Positions 1 to 10,153 of a stretch of DNA of 64,000 nucleotides are shown piece after piece. The translations under genes and the position numbers were made by a program. Under the pieces are notes generated by a model that ran no database searches, had not been told where the DNA came from, and worked only from the letters and a program-made list of their open reading frames with translations. Source of the DNA: Pseudomonas cremoricolorata (lineage in GTDB: Bacteria; Pseudomonadota; Gammaproteobacteria; Pseudomonadales; Pseudomonadaceae); NCBI RefSeq assembly GCF_000759535.1, contig NZ_CP009455.1:1612001-1676000 (forward strand), read 5' to 3'. Position 1 is the stretch's first letter. The number at the start of each line of letters is the position of its first letter.

Positions 1-1
1 A

Positions 2-142
2 CAGCTGGGTTGCGAAACCATCGTGCTCGGCCCTGGCGATATCCGCTGCGCCCACCAGCCGGGCGAGTACCTTGAAATGTCACGTCTGGAGCCTACCGTG
101 CGTCTATTGCGTGATCTGATTCGGCACTACTGCCTCAACTGA
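2..142 (+). CDS. argE: Acetylornithine deacetylase, C-terminal fragment (cut by window edge)
   Basis: The first 47 codons read in frame 2 give the C-terminal end of an M20-family peptidase-like deacetylase (ends ..RLLRDLIRHYCLN, stop TGA 140-142). The stretch GPGDIRCAHQPGEYLE is the conserved C-terminal segment of ArgE, with the metal-ligand His in AHQPGEY. The enzyme hydrolyses N-acetylornithine in arginine biosynthesis in the cytoplasm. Its position just ahead of argA on the same strand fits the argE-argA arrangement known in pseudomonads. The start lies outside the window, so length and the rest of the active site cannot be judged. Confidence 0.85.
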   Translation, partial: QLGCETIVLGPGDIRCAHQPGEYLEMSRLEPTVRLLRDLIRHYCLN

Positions 143-170
143 ACATCCGACTCAATGTTTCGTCCTGCCA

Positions 171-210
171 GAGGAGAATGCGCGTGACCGCAAGCCTGTT
201 CCGACGATGA
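171..210 (+). promoter_or_regulatory. Candidate arginine leader peptide upstream of argA
   Basis: A good ribosome binding site (GAGGAG, 171-176) sits 7 nt before GTG 184. This opens a tiny frame V-T-A-S-L-F-R-R ending with two CGA arginine codons and TGA 208-210. An in-frame ATG at 178 would add M-R. The stop overlaps ATG 207 (ATGA), an upstream in-frame start for argA. Seen directly: RBS, tandem Arg codons, overlap. Inferred: translational coupling or attenuation-like control by arginyl-tRNA supply. A frame this short could arise by chance. Confidence 0.35.
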
Positions 211-263
211 TCCAGAGCGCCATTCCACACGCCGACCCCGTCCACCCAACCACAGGCTCTGTC

Positions 264-1562
264 ATGCCCGATTACGTCAACTGGCTGCGTCATTCTTCCC
301 CGTACATCAACGCCCACCGCGACTGCACCTTCGTGGTCATGCTGCCCGGCGAGGCCATCGATCACCCCAACTTCGGCAACATCGTCCACGACCTGGTGCT
401 GTTGCACAGCCTCGGGGTACGTCTGGTGCTGGTGCATGGCTCGCGGCCGCAGATCGAAAGCCGTCTCGCCGCACGCGGCATCGCCCCACGCTATCACCAT
501 GGTCTGCGCATCACCGACGCCGATACCCTGGAGTGCGTGATCGATGCGGTCGGGGCCTTGCGCCTGGCCATCGAAGCGCGCCTGTCGATGGACATTTCTT
601 CCTCGCCGATGCAGGGCTCGCGGCTGCGGGTGGCCGGCGGCAATCTGGTCACCGCGCGACCAATCGGTGTGATGGACGGCGTCGATTACCACCACACCGG
701 CGAAGTGCGGCGCATCGACCGCAAAGGCATCGGTCGCCTGCTTGACGAGCGCTCGATCGTGCTGCTGTCGTCGCTGGGTTATTCGCCCACCGGCGAGATC
801 TTCAACCTGGCCTGTGAAGACGTCGCTACCCGCGCCGCCATCGAACTGGGCGCCGACAAGCTGCTGCTGTTCGGCGCCGAACCTGGCCTGTTGGACGAGC
901 ACGGCAAGCTGGTGCGCGAGCTACGTCCGCAGCAGGTGGCGGCGCATCTGGCGCGCCTGGCCGGTGACTACCAGGGCGAGCTGCTCGACGCCGCTGCCCA
1001 GGCCTGCAAAGGCGGCGTGGCGCGCAGTCATATCGTCAGTTATGCCGAAAACGGCGCGCTGCTGACCGAGCTGTTCACCCGCGACGGCGGCGGCACGCTG
1101 GTGGCTCAGGAGCAGTTCGAGATTGTCCGGGAAGCGAGTATCGAGGATGTCGGCGGCCTGCTGGAACTGATCAGTCCGTTGGAAGAGCAGGGCATTCTGG
1201 TGCGCCGTTCGCGGGAAGTGCTGGAGCGTGAGATCGAGCAGTTCAGCGTGGTCGAGCGCGATGGCACCATCATCGCCTGCGCCGCGCTGTACCCGATCGC
1301 CGACTCCCAGGCCGGCGAGCTGGCGTGTCTGGCGGTGAACCCGGAATATCGCCACGGCGGGCGAGGTGATGACTTGCTCGAACGCATCGAAAGCCGTGCC
1401 CGCACCCTGGGCCTGAATACACTGTTCGTGCTCACTACGCGTACCGCCCACTGGTTCCGTGAGCGAGGCTTCGAGCCCAGCGGCGTCGAGCGCCTGCCGG
1501 CAGCACGCGCGTCGCTGTACAACTACCAGCGTAATTCGAAGATTTTCGAGAAGTCGTTATAG
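264..1562 (+). CDS. argA: N-acetylglutamate synthase (amino-acid N-acetyltransferase)
   Basis: ArgA transfers acetyl from acetyl-CoA to glutamate, the first step of arginine biosynthesis. The 432-residue protein has an N-terminal amino-acid-kinase-like domain (about 1-280, VLVHGSRPQI near the start, later VLLSSLGYSPTGEIFNLACE) that normally carries arginine feedback control. A C-terminal GNAT domain (about 285-432) has the acetyl-CoA loop NPEYRHGGRGDDLLERIE and the FRERGFEPSGVERLP end. I chose ATG 264 (MPDYVNWLR) because it gives the usual Pseudomonas length. The frame is open to ATG 207 (451 aa), and that start overlaps a possible leader peptide, so 207 stays an alternative. It follows argE by about 120 nt and ends in a strong terminator. 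Confidence 0.93.
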   Translation: MPDYVNWLRHSSPYINAHRDCTFVVMLPGEAIDHPNFGNIVHDLVLLHSLGVRLVLVHGSRPQIESRLAARGIAPRYHHGLRITDADTLECVIDAVGALRLAIEARLSMDISSSPMQGSRLRVAGGNLVTARPIGVMDGVDYHHTGEVRRIDRKGIGRLLDERSIVLLSSLGYSPTGEIFNLACEDVATRAAIELGADKLLLFGAEPGLLDEHGKLVRELRPQQVAAHLARLAGDYQGELLDAAAQACKGGVARSHIVSYAENGALLTELFTRDGGGTLVAQEQFEIVREASIEDVGGLLELISPLEEQGILVRRSREVLEREIEQFSVVERDGTIIACAALYPIADSQAGELACLAVNPEYRHGGRGDDLLERIESRARTLGLNTLFVLTTRTAHWFRERGFEPSGVERLPAARASLYNYQRNSKIFEKSL

Positions 1563-1605
1563 GGCAGTTGCTTGAGCCGATCTGGCGATTGACGTAGTAC
1601 AGATG

Positions 1606-1638
1606 AAAGCGCCGCCCCGAGGGGCGGCGTTTTCGTTT
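1606..1638 (+). terminator. Rho-independent terminator after argA
   Basis: A perfect 9-bp stem (CGCCGCCCC 1610-1618 with GGGGCGGCG 1621-1629) with a 2-nt gap is followed by TTTTCGTTT. The run of T is on the + strand, so it mainly serves argA. It lies between convergent argA and spuI, touches the spuI stop codon, and may also act on the other strand (AAA precedes the stem). Confidence 0.85.
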
Positions 1639-3013
1639 ATACCGTGTGCAGGTACCAGTTGTACTCAAGGTCGGAGATGGAGTGCTCGAACTCTTCCAGC
1701 TCACTTTCCTTGCAGGCGACGAAGATGTCGATGTACTTCGGGTCGATGTACTTGTTGAGAATCTCGCTGTCGTCCAACTCGCGCAGGGCATCGCGCAGGT
1801 TGTTCGGCAGGCTCTGTTCCAACTGCTCGTACGAGTTACCTTCGATCGGCTCGCCCGGCTCGATCTTGTTGGTCAGGCCATGGTGAACACCGGCCAGCAC
1901 TGCGGCCATCATCAGGTACGGGTTGGCATCGGCGCCGGCGACGCGGTGTTCGATACGCACGGCATCCGGCGAGCCGGTAGGCACGCGCAGGGCGACGGTA
2001 CGGTTGTCCAGGCCCCAGCTTGGCGCATTGGGCACGTAGAACTGGGCGCCGAAGCGGCGATACGAGTTGACGTTGGGGCAGAGGAACGCCATCGAGGCGG
2101 GCAGGGTCTCGAGCACACCGCCGACTGCATGACGCAATGCGGCGTTCTGCTCGGGATCCTCGCTGGTAAAGATGTTGTTGCCATCTTTGTCCAGAATCGA
2201 AATGTGCACGTGCAGTCCATTGCCTGCCTGGCCCGGGTAGGGCTTGGCCATGAAGGTGGTGTCCATTTCATGGTCGTAGGCGATGTTCTTGATCAGCCGC
2301 TTGAGCAATACCGCGTAGTCGCAGGCCTTGAGCGGGTCGGGCACGTGGTGCAGGTTGACTTCGAACTGTGCCGGGGCACTTTCCTTGACGATGGCGTCGG
2401 CTGGAATGCCTTGTTCCTTCGCGCCCTCGAGGATGTCCTGGAGGCAATCGGCGTATTCGTCGAGGTCGTCGATCAGGTAGACCTGGGTCGACTGCGGACG
2501 CTTGCCGGAAATCGGTGAGCGCGGCGGCTGTGGACGGCCGTTCACGTTTTCCTGGTCGATCAGGTAGAACTCGAGTTCGAACGCCGCGCAAATGGTCAGG
2601 CCCATATCGGTGAACTTGCTCACCACCTGGCGCAGTACTTCACGCGGGTCGGCGAAGAACGGCTCGCCTTCTATTTCATGCATGGTCATCAGCAACTGCG
2701 CGGTGGGGCGCTTCTGCCAAGGCTCATTGGAGAGGGTGTCGGGAATCGGATAGCAGATACGGTCGGCATCGCCGATGTCCAGACCGAGCCCGGTACTTTC
2801 AACGGTAGAGCCGTTGATATCCAGGGCGAAGAGCGAGGCCGGCAGGTTGATGCCTTTCTCGTAAACCTTGTGGAGGCTGGTGCGCTCGATGCGCTTGCCA
2901 CGCACCACACCATTCATATCTGCAATCAGAAGGTCAACGTAGAGAACCTCAGGATGTTCCTTAAGGAACGCGTTCGCTTCGTTAAGCTGAACGGCACGCG
3001 GGGGTACCGACAT
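1637..3013 (-). CDS. spuI: Glutamine synthetase family gamma-glutamylpolyamine synthetase (SpuI-like)
   Basis: This 458-residue GS-fold enzyme ligates glutamate to putrescine or other polyamines with ATP, the first step of the gamma-glutamylation route. GS features are present: N-terminal beta-grasp with the G-x-x-RGKRI segment, FELEFYL (metal-binding Glu), the KPYPGQAGNGLHVHIS block, NVNSYRRFG, and the ATP/ammonium segment RIEHRVAGADANPYL. It is divergent from spuB, as spuI is from the spu operon in P. aeruginosa. It lacks the adenylylation context and the full size of GlnA. Family and locus support the role; the exact polyamine substrate is inferred. ATG at 3013 is preceded by AAAGGTG. Confidence 0.85.
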   Translation of the reverse strand: MSVPPRAVQLNEANAFLKEHPEVLYVDLLIADMNGVVRGKRIERTSLHKVYEKGINLPASLFALDINGSTVESTGLGLDIGDADRICYPIPDTLSNEPWQKRPTAQLLMTMHEIEGEPFFADPREVLRQVVSKFTDMGLTICAAFELEFYLIDQENVNGRPQPPRSPISGKRPQSTQVYLIDDLDEYADCLQDILEGAKEQGIPADAIVKESAPAQFEVNLHHVPDPLKACDYAVLLKRLIKNIAYDHEMDTTFMAKPYPGQAGNGLHVHISILDKDGNNIFTSEDPEQNAALRHAVGGVLETLPASMAFLCPNVNSYRRFGAQFYVPNAPSWGLDNRTVALRVPTGSPDAVRIEHRVAGADANPYLMMAAVLAGVHHGLTNKIEPGEPIEGNSYEQLEQSLPNNLRDALRELDDSEILNKYIDPKYIDIFVACKESELEEFEHSISDLEYNWYLHTV

Positions 3014-3636
3014 GATGCAACACCTTTGTTGTTAAAAATATCAATCAAGGGGGGCTTGCCGAACCAGTCAATCGGAAAGCGCCATTCAAGTCAAGCCAGC
3101 CCCAGGATGCCCTGAAATGGCTCGTCTACGGCAGATTTGCTGCAAATCGGGGCGCCGCATTATCCGCTATTTTCGCCTCGAGCAGATAGCGCAGCCTCGC
3201 TCAATGATATTTGCAGCGCCCCAGTTGTATAAAAAAATGGACAGGTCTAAGCTCGATTGCAACCCAGAACACAATAAAACGAGGGTCTCATGGTCTGCTT
3301 GCGTCGACCGCAACCTGCTGTTCATCCAGCACGGCCTCTCGCTCTCGGTGCCTTGCGCAACGTCGATGTTGCCAAGCGCTCGACAGCCGTCATGACCACA
3401 ATTGTTGACGGCCCAGCCTCTCTGTTCTTCAAGCGTAGTCGACCCACCTTGGCGCAGCATTCACCGCGCGCCAACCTGCAAAACTGTCATGCGCCTGCCG
3501 TATTCACGTGTTTCGCGCCGCGTTTTGCTTTAGACCTGTCCAGCAGCCAGAATCGAGGAGCCGGTATCGACCGGCGCCCGACTGGCTGGCGTAACTGTCA
3601 TAACGTCGCCGGGCCATATCCCCTTCTGAGGTATTT
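3014..3636. promoter_or_regulatory. 623-bp divergent intergenic region between spuI and spuB
   Basis: No convincing gene is present: the short open frames here lack family features and ribosome sites. The region must hold the promoters for both polyamine directions. AT-rich stretches occur near 3224-3245 (TTGTATAAAAAAATGG) and next to spuI (TTGTTGTTAAAAATATC, about 3026-3042). A clear GAGG ribosome site (about 3627-3630) precedes the spuB ATG. I found no sigma-54 TGGCAC-N5-TTGC site. In P. aeruginosa the amidotransferase gene spuA lies at this point; it is absent here. Confidence 0.5.
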
Positions 3637-4995
3637 ATGAGTACCAACCTCGACCAGCTCACCGATTGGTTGAAAGAGCACAAGATCACCGAAGTCGAAT
3701 GTCTGATCAGCGACCTCACCGGTATCACCCGCGGCAAGATCTCGCCGACCAACAAGTTCATCGCTGAAAAAGGCATGCGCCTGCCGGAAAGCGTGTTGTT
3801 GCAGACAGTGACCGGCGACTACGTCGACGACGACATCTATTACCAGCTGCTCGACCCTGCCGACATCGACATGATCTGCCGTCCCGACGAGAACGCGGTG
3901 TTTCTCGTGCCCTGGGCCATTGAGCCCACCGCTCAGGTGATCCACGACACCTATGACAAGAAAGGCCGGCCGATCGAACTGTCGCCGCGCAACGTGCTGA
4001 AGAAAGTGCTCAAGCTCTATGCCGACAAAGGCTGGCAGCCTATCGTCGCGCCGGAGATGGAGTTCTACCTGACTAAGCGCGCCGAAGACCCGGACTTCCC
4101 CCTCCAGCCACCAGTGGGTCGCTCTGGACGTCCGGAAACCGGACGCCAATCGTTCTCCATCGAGGCGGCCAACGAATTCGACCCGCTGTTCGAAGACGTC
4201 TACGACTGGTGCGAATTGCAAGAGCTCGACCTCGACACGCTGATCCATGAAGACGGCACGGCGCAGATGGAAATCAACTTCCGTCACGGTGACGCGCTGC
4301 ATTTGGCCGACCAGATTCTGGTGTTCAAGCGCACCATGCGTGAGGCCGCGCTCAAGCACAATGTCGCCGCCACCTTCATGGCCAAGCCCATGACCGGCGA
4401 GCCGGGCAGCGCCATGCACCTGCACCAGAGCGTGATCGATGTCGCGACCGGCAAGAACATCTTCGCCAACGACGACGGCAGCATGAGCCCGCTGTTCCTC
4501 AATCACATCGGCGGCCTGCAGAAGTTCATCCCCGAGGCGCTGCCGCTGTTCGCCCCCAACGTCAACTCGTTCCGCCGCTTCCTGCCCGACACGTCGGCGC
4601 CGGTCAATGTCGAGTGGGGCGAAGAAAACCGCACGGTCGGCCTGCGTGTGCCGGATGCCGGCCCGCAGAACCGCCGCGTCGAGAACCGTCTGCCGGGCGC
4701 CGACGCCAACCCGTACCTGGCGATCGCCGCCAGCCTGCTGTGCGGCTACATCGGCATGGTCGAGGGCATCGAGGCCAGCGCGCCGGTGGTGGGGCGTGGC
4801 TACGAGCGCCGCAATCTGCGCCTGCCGCTGACTATCGAGGATGCGCTGGAGCGCATGGAGAACAGCCGCGCGCTCGAGCAGTACCTGGGCAAGAAATTCA
4901 TTGCCGGCTACGTGGCCACCAAGCGCGCCGAGCATGAAAACTACAAACGCGTCATCAGCTCGTGGGAGCGTGAGTTCCTGCTGTTCGCTGTCTGA
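3637..4995 (+). CDS. spuB: Glutamine synthetase family gamma-glutamylpolyamine synthetase (SpuB-like)
   Basis: A second GS-fold enzyme of 452 residues, paralogous to the divergent SpuI. Motifs in order: N-terminal ECLISDLTGITRGKI, APEMEFYL (metal-binding Glu), MAKPMTGEPGSAMHLHQS (ATP and ammonium region), NVNSFRRFLPDTSAP, and RVENRLPGADANPYLAIAA. It probably glutamylates putrescine or another diamine at the head of the catabolic operon. ATG 3637 follows GAGG by 6 nt. spuC begins 46 nt downstream, so the two are probably co-transcribed. The difference in substrate between SpuB and SpuI cannot be read from the sequence. Confidence 0.85.
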   Translation: MSTNLDQLTDWLKEHKITEVECLISDLTGITRGKISPTNKFIAEKGMRLPESVLLQTVTGDYVDDDIYYQLLDPADIDMICRPDENAVFLVPWAIEPTAQVIHDTYDKKGRPIELSPRNVLKKVLKLYADKGWQPIVAPEMEFYLTKRAEDPDFPLQPPVGRSGRPETGRQSFSIEAANEFDPLFEDVYDWCELQELDLDTLIHEDGTAQMEINFRHGDALHLADQILVFKRTMREAALKHNVAATFMAKPMTGEPGSAMHLHQSVIDVATGKNIFANDDGSMSPLFLNHIGGLQKFIPEALPLFAPNVNSFRRFLPDTSAPVNVEWGEENRTVGLRVPDAGPQNRRVENRLPGADANPYLAIAASLLCGYIGMVEGIEASAPVVGRGYERRNLRLPLTIEDALERMENSRALEQYLGKKFIAGYVATKRAEHENYKRVISSWEREFLLFAV

Positions 4996-5041
4996 TCAAC
5001 CCTGGAGCCGCTGCGGCGGCTGTTGGCCAATGGAGAAGCAC

Positions 5042-6403
5042 ATGAGTGTCGTCAACCCACAAACCCGCGAATGGCAGGCCCTGAGCGAGCGCCATCACCT
5101 TGCCCCGTTCAGCGACTACAACCAGCTGAAAAGCAAGGGCCCGCGGATCATCACCAAGGCCCAGGGCGTGCATTTGTGGGACAGCGAAGGTCGGCAGATT
5201 CTCGACGGCATGGCCGGGCTGTGGTGCGTGGCGGTCGGCTACGGCCGCGAAGAGCTGGTGCAGGCGGCGCAGCAACAGATGCGCGAGCTGCCGTATTACA
5301 ACCTGTTCTTCCAGACGGCCCACCCACCGGCGCTGGAGCTGGCCAAGGCCATCACCGACGTGGCGCCGGCCGGCATGAGCCATGTGTTCTTCACCAGCTC
5401 CGGCTCCGAAGGCAACGACACCGTGCTGCGCATGGTCCGCCATTACTGGGCGCTCAAGGGCAAGCCGCACAAGCAGACGCTGATCAGCCGGGTCAACGGC
5501 TACCACGGTTCGACCGTGGCCGGTGCCAGCCTGGGCGGCATGAGCGCCATGCACGAGCAGGGCGGCCTGCCGATTCCTGGCATCGTGCACATCCCCCAAC
5601 CGTACTGGTTCGGTGAAGGCGGCGATATGACCCCGGAAGACTTCGGGGTGTGGGCGGCCGAGCAGTTGGAGAAGAAGATTCTCGAAGTCGGCGAAGACAA
5701 CGTCGCCGCGTTCATCGCAGAGCCGGTGCAAGGCGCCGGTGGCGTGATCATCCCGCCGGAAACCTACTGGCCGAAGATCAAGGAAATCCTTGCCCGCTAC
5801 GACATCCTGTTCGTCGCCGATGAAGTGATCTGCGGCTTCGGCCGTACCGGTGAGTGGTTCGGCTCTGACTACTACGACCTCAAGCCCGACCTGATGACCA
5901 TCGCCAAGGGCCTGACTTCCGGCTACATCCCCATGGGTGGCGTGATCGTTCGCGACCACGTGGCGCAGGTGCTCAGTGAGGGCGGCGACTTCAACCATGG
6001 CTTCACCTATTCCGGGCACCCGGTGGCAGCGGCGGTAGGCTTGGAAAACCTGCGCATCCTGCGTGACGAACACATCATCGATACCGTGCGCAGCGAAACG
6101 GCACCGTATTTGCAAAAACGTCTGCGTGAACTGCAGGACCACCCGCTGGTAGGGGAGGTGCGTGGGCTGGGGCTGCTCGGCGCCATCGAGCTGGTCAAAG
6201 ACAAGGCCAGCCGCAGCCGTTACGAGGGCCAGGGGGTAGGTATGGTGTGCCGCAACTTCTGCTTCGACAACGGCCTGATCATGCGTGCGGTGGGCGATAC
6301 CATGATCATCGCGCCACCGTTGGTGATCAGCCATGCCGAGATCGATGAGCTGATCGAAAAAGCCCGCAAATGCTTGGACCTGACGCTGGCGACGCTGGTC
6401 TGA
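5042..6403 (+). CDS. spuC: Polyamine:pyruvate/putrescine aminotransferase
   Basis: A class III PLP-dependent aminotransferase of 453 residues that removes the primary amino group of putrescine-type polyamines to give the aminoaldehyde. Motifs: SSGSEGNDTVLRM near residue 120 (PLP phosphate), IAEPVQGAGGVIIPP, LFVADEVICGFGRTG (the Asp that holds the PLP ring), and LMTIAKGLTSGYIPMGG (the Schiff-base Lys). ATG 5042 (MSVVNPQTREW) has GGAGAAG just upstream; the open frame extends further upstream only through spuB in another frame. The gene is followed by a strong hairpin before spuD, so importer genes may be transcribed partly from their own promoter. Confidence 0.9.
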   Translation: MSVVNPQTREWQALSERHHLAPFSDYNQLKSKGPRIITKAQGVHLWDSEGRQILDGMAGLWCVAVGYGREELVQAAQQQMRELPYYNLFFQTAHPPALELAKAITDVAPAGMSHVFFTSSGSEGNDTVLRMVRHYWALKGKPHKQTLISRVNGYHGSTVAGASLGGMSAMHEQGGLPIPGIVHIPQPYWFGEGGDMTPEDFGVWAAEQLEKKILEVGEDNVAAFIAEPVQGAGGVIIPPETYWPKIKEILARYDILFVADEVICGFGRTGEWFGSDYYDLKPDLMTIAKGLTSGYIPMGGVIVRDHVAQVLSEGGDFNHGFTYSGHPVAAAVGLENLRILRDEHIIDTVRSETAPYLQKRLRELQDHPLVGEVRGLGLLGAIELVKDKASRSRYEGQGVGMVCRNFCFDNGLIMRAVGDTMIIAPPLVISHAEIDELIEKARKCLDLTLATLV

Positions 6404-6409
6404 CCCTGT

Positions 6410-6457
6410 GCGGGGCCAGCCACGTGCTATTGAGCGGTTAACTGGCCCCGCTTTGGT
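6410..6457 (+). terminator. Hairpin terminator or attenuator after spuC
   Basis: A perfect 10-bp inverted repeat (GCGGGGCCAG 6410-6419, CTGGCCCCGC 6442-6451) with a 22-nt loop is followed by TTTGG. It separates the catabolic genes from the spuDEFGH importer. The T run is short, so it may be a partial terminator or mRNA-stabilising hairpin. Confidence 0.6.
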
Positions 6458-6600
6458 TGATACAGCGCATGGGAACTTGCCAGACTAGGCTTTGTAGGAA
6501 AAATCGCGTGGTAACACGCTCAGATGCGTTTCTACAGGGCCTCGCGCCGTGGACCTGCTGCCTAACCGATGGACACGATAAAAATTCTGGAGCATTACGC

Positions 6601-7698
6601 ATGAAGAAAATGGGCAAGACGCTGCTCGCCGCTTCGCTGATGGGGGCCATGGCCACTTCCGCCATGGCCGATGACAAGGTGCTGAACGTCTACAACTGGT
6701 CGGACTACATCGCCCCGGACACTATCGCCAAGTTCGAGAAGCAGACCGGTATCAAGGTCAAGTACGACGTCTTCGACAGCAACGAAACCCTGGAAGCCAA
6801 GTTGCTGGCCGGCAAGTCCGGCTACGACGTGGTGGTGCCGTCCAACAACTTCCTGGCCAAGCAGATCAAGGCCGGTGTGTACCAGGAACTGGACCGCTCC
6901 AAGTTGCCGAACTGGAAGAACCTCGACGAAGACCTGCTCAAGGCCGTGGGTGATGCCAGCGACCCGGGCAACAAGTACGCCTTCCCCTACATGTGGGGCT
7001 CCATCGGCATCGGCTACAACCCCGAGAAGGTCAAGGCCGCGCTGGGCATCGACAAGATCGATTCCTGGGACGTGGTGTTCAAGCCCGAGAACATCGAGAA
7101 GCTCAAGAGCTGTGGCGTCAGTTTCCTCGATGCACCGACCGAAATGCTGCCGGCCGCACTGCACTATCTGGGCAAGCCAAGCAACAGCACCAGTAAGGAA
7201 GACCTGAAGGCCGCAGAAAACCTGTTCCTGAAGATCCGTCCGTCCATTACCTACTTCCACTCCTCCAAGTACATCGGTGACCTGGCCAACGGCAATATCT
7301 GCGTCGCGGTGGGCTACTCCGGTGACCTGGAACAGTCCAAGTCGCGTGCCCATGAAGCCGGTGACAAGGTGAAGCTGGACTACGTCATTCCGAAAGAAGG
7401 CGCCGGTACCTTCTACGACATGGTCGCCATGCCCAAGGACGCAGAGCACCAGGACGCCGCCTACAAGTTCATGGACTTCCTGATGCAGCCGGAAATCATG
7501 GCCGAAATCACCAATGCCGTGCGCTTCCCCAACGGCAACAAGGCCGCGACCGCGCTGGTCGATAAAGACATTGCCGATGATCCAAGCATCTATCCGTCGG
7601 CCGAGGTGAAGAAGCAGTTGTACGCGATTGCCGCACCTGAGGCCAAAGTCCAGCGCGACATCACGCGCAGCTGGACCAAGATCAAGTCGGGCAAGTAA
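6601..7698 (+). CDS. spuD: Periplasmic polyamine-binding protein (SpuD/PotF family)
   Basis: A 365-residue solute-binding protein for putrescine/spermidine import. A Sec signal peptide ([19 protein letters not shown], cleavage after AMA) is followed by [15 protein letters not shown], the family hallmark. Also present are [27 protein letters not shown], the [16 protein letters not shown] hinge and [20 protein letters not shown] (the conserved Asp that binds the amine). ATG 6601 lies 8 nt after GGAG 6589-6592; an upstream extension has no ribosome site and would bury the signal peptide. It is the first of two tandem binding proteins, so this locus presents two affinities to one transporter. SpuD of P. 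aeruginosa prefers putrescine; the preference here is inferred. Confidence 0.9.
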   Translation: MKKMGKTLLAASLMGAMATSAMADDKVLNVYNWSDYIAPDTIAKFEKQTGIKVKYDVFDSNETLEAKLLAGKSGYDVVVPSNNFLAKQIKAGVYQELDRSKLPNWKNLDEDLLKAVGDASDPGNKYAFPYMWGSIGIGYNPEKVKAALGIDKIDSWDVVFKPENIEKLKSCGVSFLDAPTEMLPAALHYLGKPSNSTSKEDLKAAENLFLKIRPSITYFHSSKYIGDLANGNICVAVGYSGDLEQSKSRAHEAGDKVKLDYVIPKEGAGTFYDMVAMPKDAEHQDAAYKFMDFLMQPEIMAEITNAVRFPNGNKAATALVDKDIADDPSIYPSAEVKKQLYAIAAPEAKVQRDITRSWTKIKSGK

Positions 7699-7837
7699 GC
7701 CCCTCGTGACAGCGTCTGGGTCGGGACTTTCCGGCTCAGGCGTCAAGCAAGGCAAATGAACATTGCGGCATCGAGCCTGCGAAGGTAAGTTGCGCGCCGG
7801 TTTAGCCTGCGCGCTGACGTTCGCCGTGACCCTGTGA

Positions 7838-8953
<1,116 letters not shown>

Positions 8954-9010
8954 TCATTCAGGCCCGTCACGGCAGGGGCGGGCACACACCATTTGTTGGG
9001 AGTTTCATTC

Positions 9011-10153
9011 ATGGCACTTGCCTCCGGCGCCCATAAGAAAGCCCTCGAAGGCGATCAGCAACCCAAGCAGGTGCTGGTCAAGATCGATCGGGTGACGAAA
9101 AAATTCGATGAGACGGTTGCAGTCGATGACGTCTCACTGGAAATCCGCAAAGGCGAAATCTTCGCCTTGCTGGGTGGCTCCGGTTCCGGCAAATCGACCC
9201 TGCTGCGCATGCTCGCCGGCTTCGAGCGGCCTACCGAAGGGCGTATCTTCCTCGATGGTGTCGACATCACCGACATGCCGCCGTACGAGCGGCCGATCAA
9301 CATGATGTTCCAGTCCTATGCGCTGTTCCCGCACATGACCGTGGCGCAGAACATCGCCTTCGGCCTGCAACAGGACAAGATGCCCAAGGCCGAGATCGAC
9401 GCGCGCGTGGCTGAAATGCTCAAGCTGGTGCACATGACTCAGTACGCCAAGCGCAAGCCGCACCAGCTTTCTGGCGGTCAGCGTCAACGCGTGGCGCTGG
9501 CCCGTTCCCTGGCCAAGCGGCCCAAGCTGCTGCTGCTCGATGAGCCGATGGGTGCACTGGACAAGAAACTGCGTTCGCAGATGCAACTGGAACTGGTCGA
9601 GATCATCGAGCGGGTCGGGGTGACCTGCGTGATGGTCACCCACGACCAGGAAGAGGCCATGACCATGGCCCAGCGCATCGCCATCATGCACCTGGGCTGG
9701 ATCGCCCAGATCGGCTCGCCGGTGGACATCTATGAAACCCCTACCAGCCGCCTGGTGTGCGAGTTCATCGGCAACGTCAACCTGTTCGACGGTGAGGTTA
9801 TCGACGACGCCGAAGGTCACGCGCTGATCGCCTCGCCGGAGCTCGAGCGCTCGATCTACGTCGGCCACGGCGTCAGCACCTCGGTGGAAGACAAGCACAT
9901 CACCTACGCGCTGCGCCCGGAAAAGCTACTGATCACCACCACCCAGCCGGAATTCGAGCACAACTGGTCGCGCGGCAAGATCCACGACATCGCCTACCTG
10001 GGCGGGCACTCGGTGTTCTACGTCAAGCTGCCCAGCGGCAAGCTGGTGCAATCGTTCGTCGCCAACGCCGAGCGCCAGGGCGCACGGCCGACCTGGGATG
10101 ACGAAGTGTTCGTATGGTGGGAAGACGACAGCGGCGTGGTACTGCGTTCATGA
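9011..10153 (+). CDS. spuF: Polyamine ABC transporter ATP-binding subunit (PotA/PotG type)
   Basis: A 380-residue ATPase that powers polyamine import from the inner face of the membrane. Walker A GGSGSGKST near residue 57, signature [16 protein letters not shown], Walker B LLLLDEPMGALDKKLR and H-loop VTHDQEEAM are all intact. The C-terminal 120 residues form the TOBE-type regulatory domain (YALRPEKLLITT). ATG 9011 follows TTGGGAG by 8 nt. Its stop overlaps the spuG start (ATGA), so the two are translationally coupled. Confidence 0.93.
   Translation: MALASGAHKKALEGDQQPKQVLVKIDRVTKKFDETVAVDDVSLEIRKGEIFALLGGSGSGKSTLLRMLAGFERPTEGRIFLDGVDITDMPPYERPINMMFQSYALFPHMTVAQNIAFGLQQDKMPKAEIDARVAEMLKLVHMTQYAKRKPHQLSGGQRQRVALARSLAKRPKLLLLDEPMGALDKKLRSQMQLELVEIIERVGVTCVMVTHDQEEAMTMAQRIAIMHLGWIAQIGSPVDIYETPTSRLVCEFIGNVNLFDGEVIDDAEGHALIASPELERSIYVGHGVSTSVEDKHITYALRPEKLLITTTQPEFEHNWSRGKIHDIAYLGGHSVFYVKLPSGKLVQSFVANAERQGARPTWDDEVFVWWEDDSGVVLRS

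Noticed and set aside
143..263. ArgR operator in the argE-argA gap
   Set aside because: I could not align a convincing TGTCGC-type site; only partial matches occur.
1646..2518. 290-codon frame antisense to spuI
   Set aside because: Shadow of the glutamine synthetase-like gene; no recognisable domain and no ribosome site.
3014..3636. Sigma-54 promoter for the polyamine ligases
   Set aside because: No TGGCAC-N5-TTGC match on either strand.
3117..3640. Short open frames in the spuI-spuB gap
   Set aside because: No conserved domain, no ribosome site, and the frames overlap one another; treated as non-coding.
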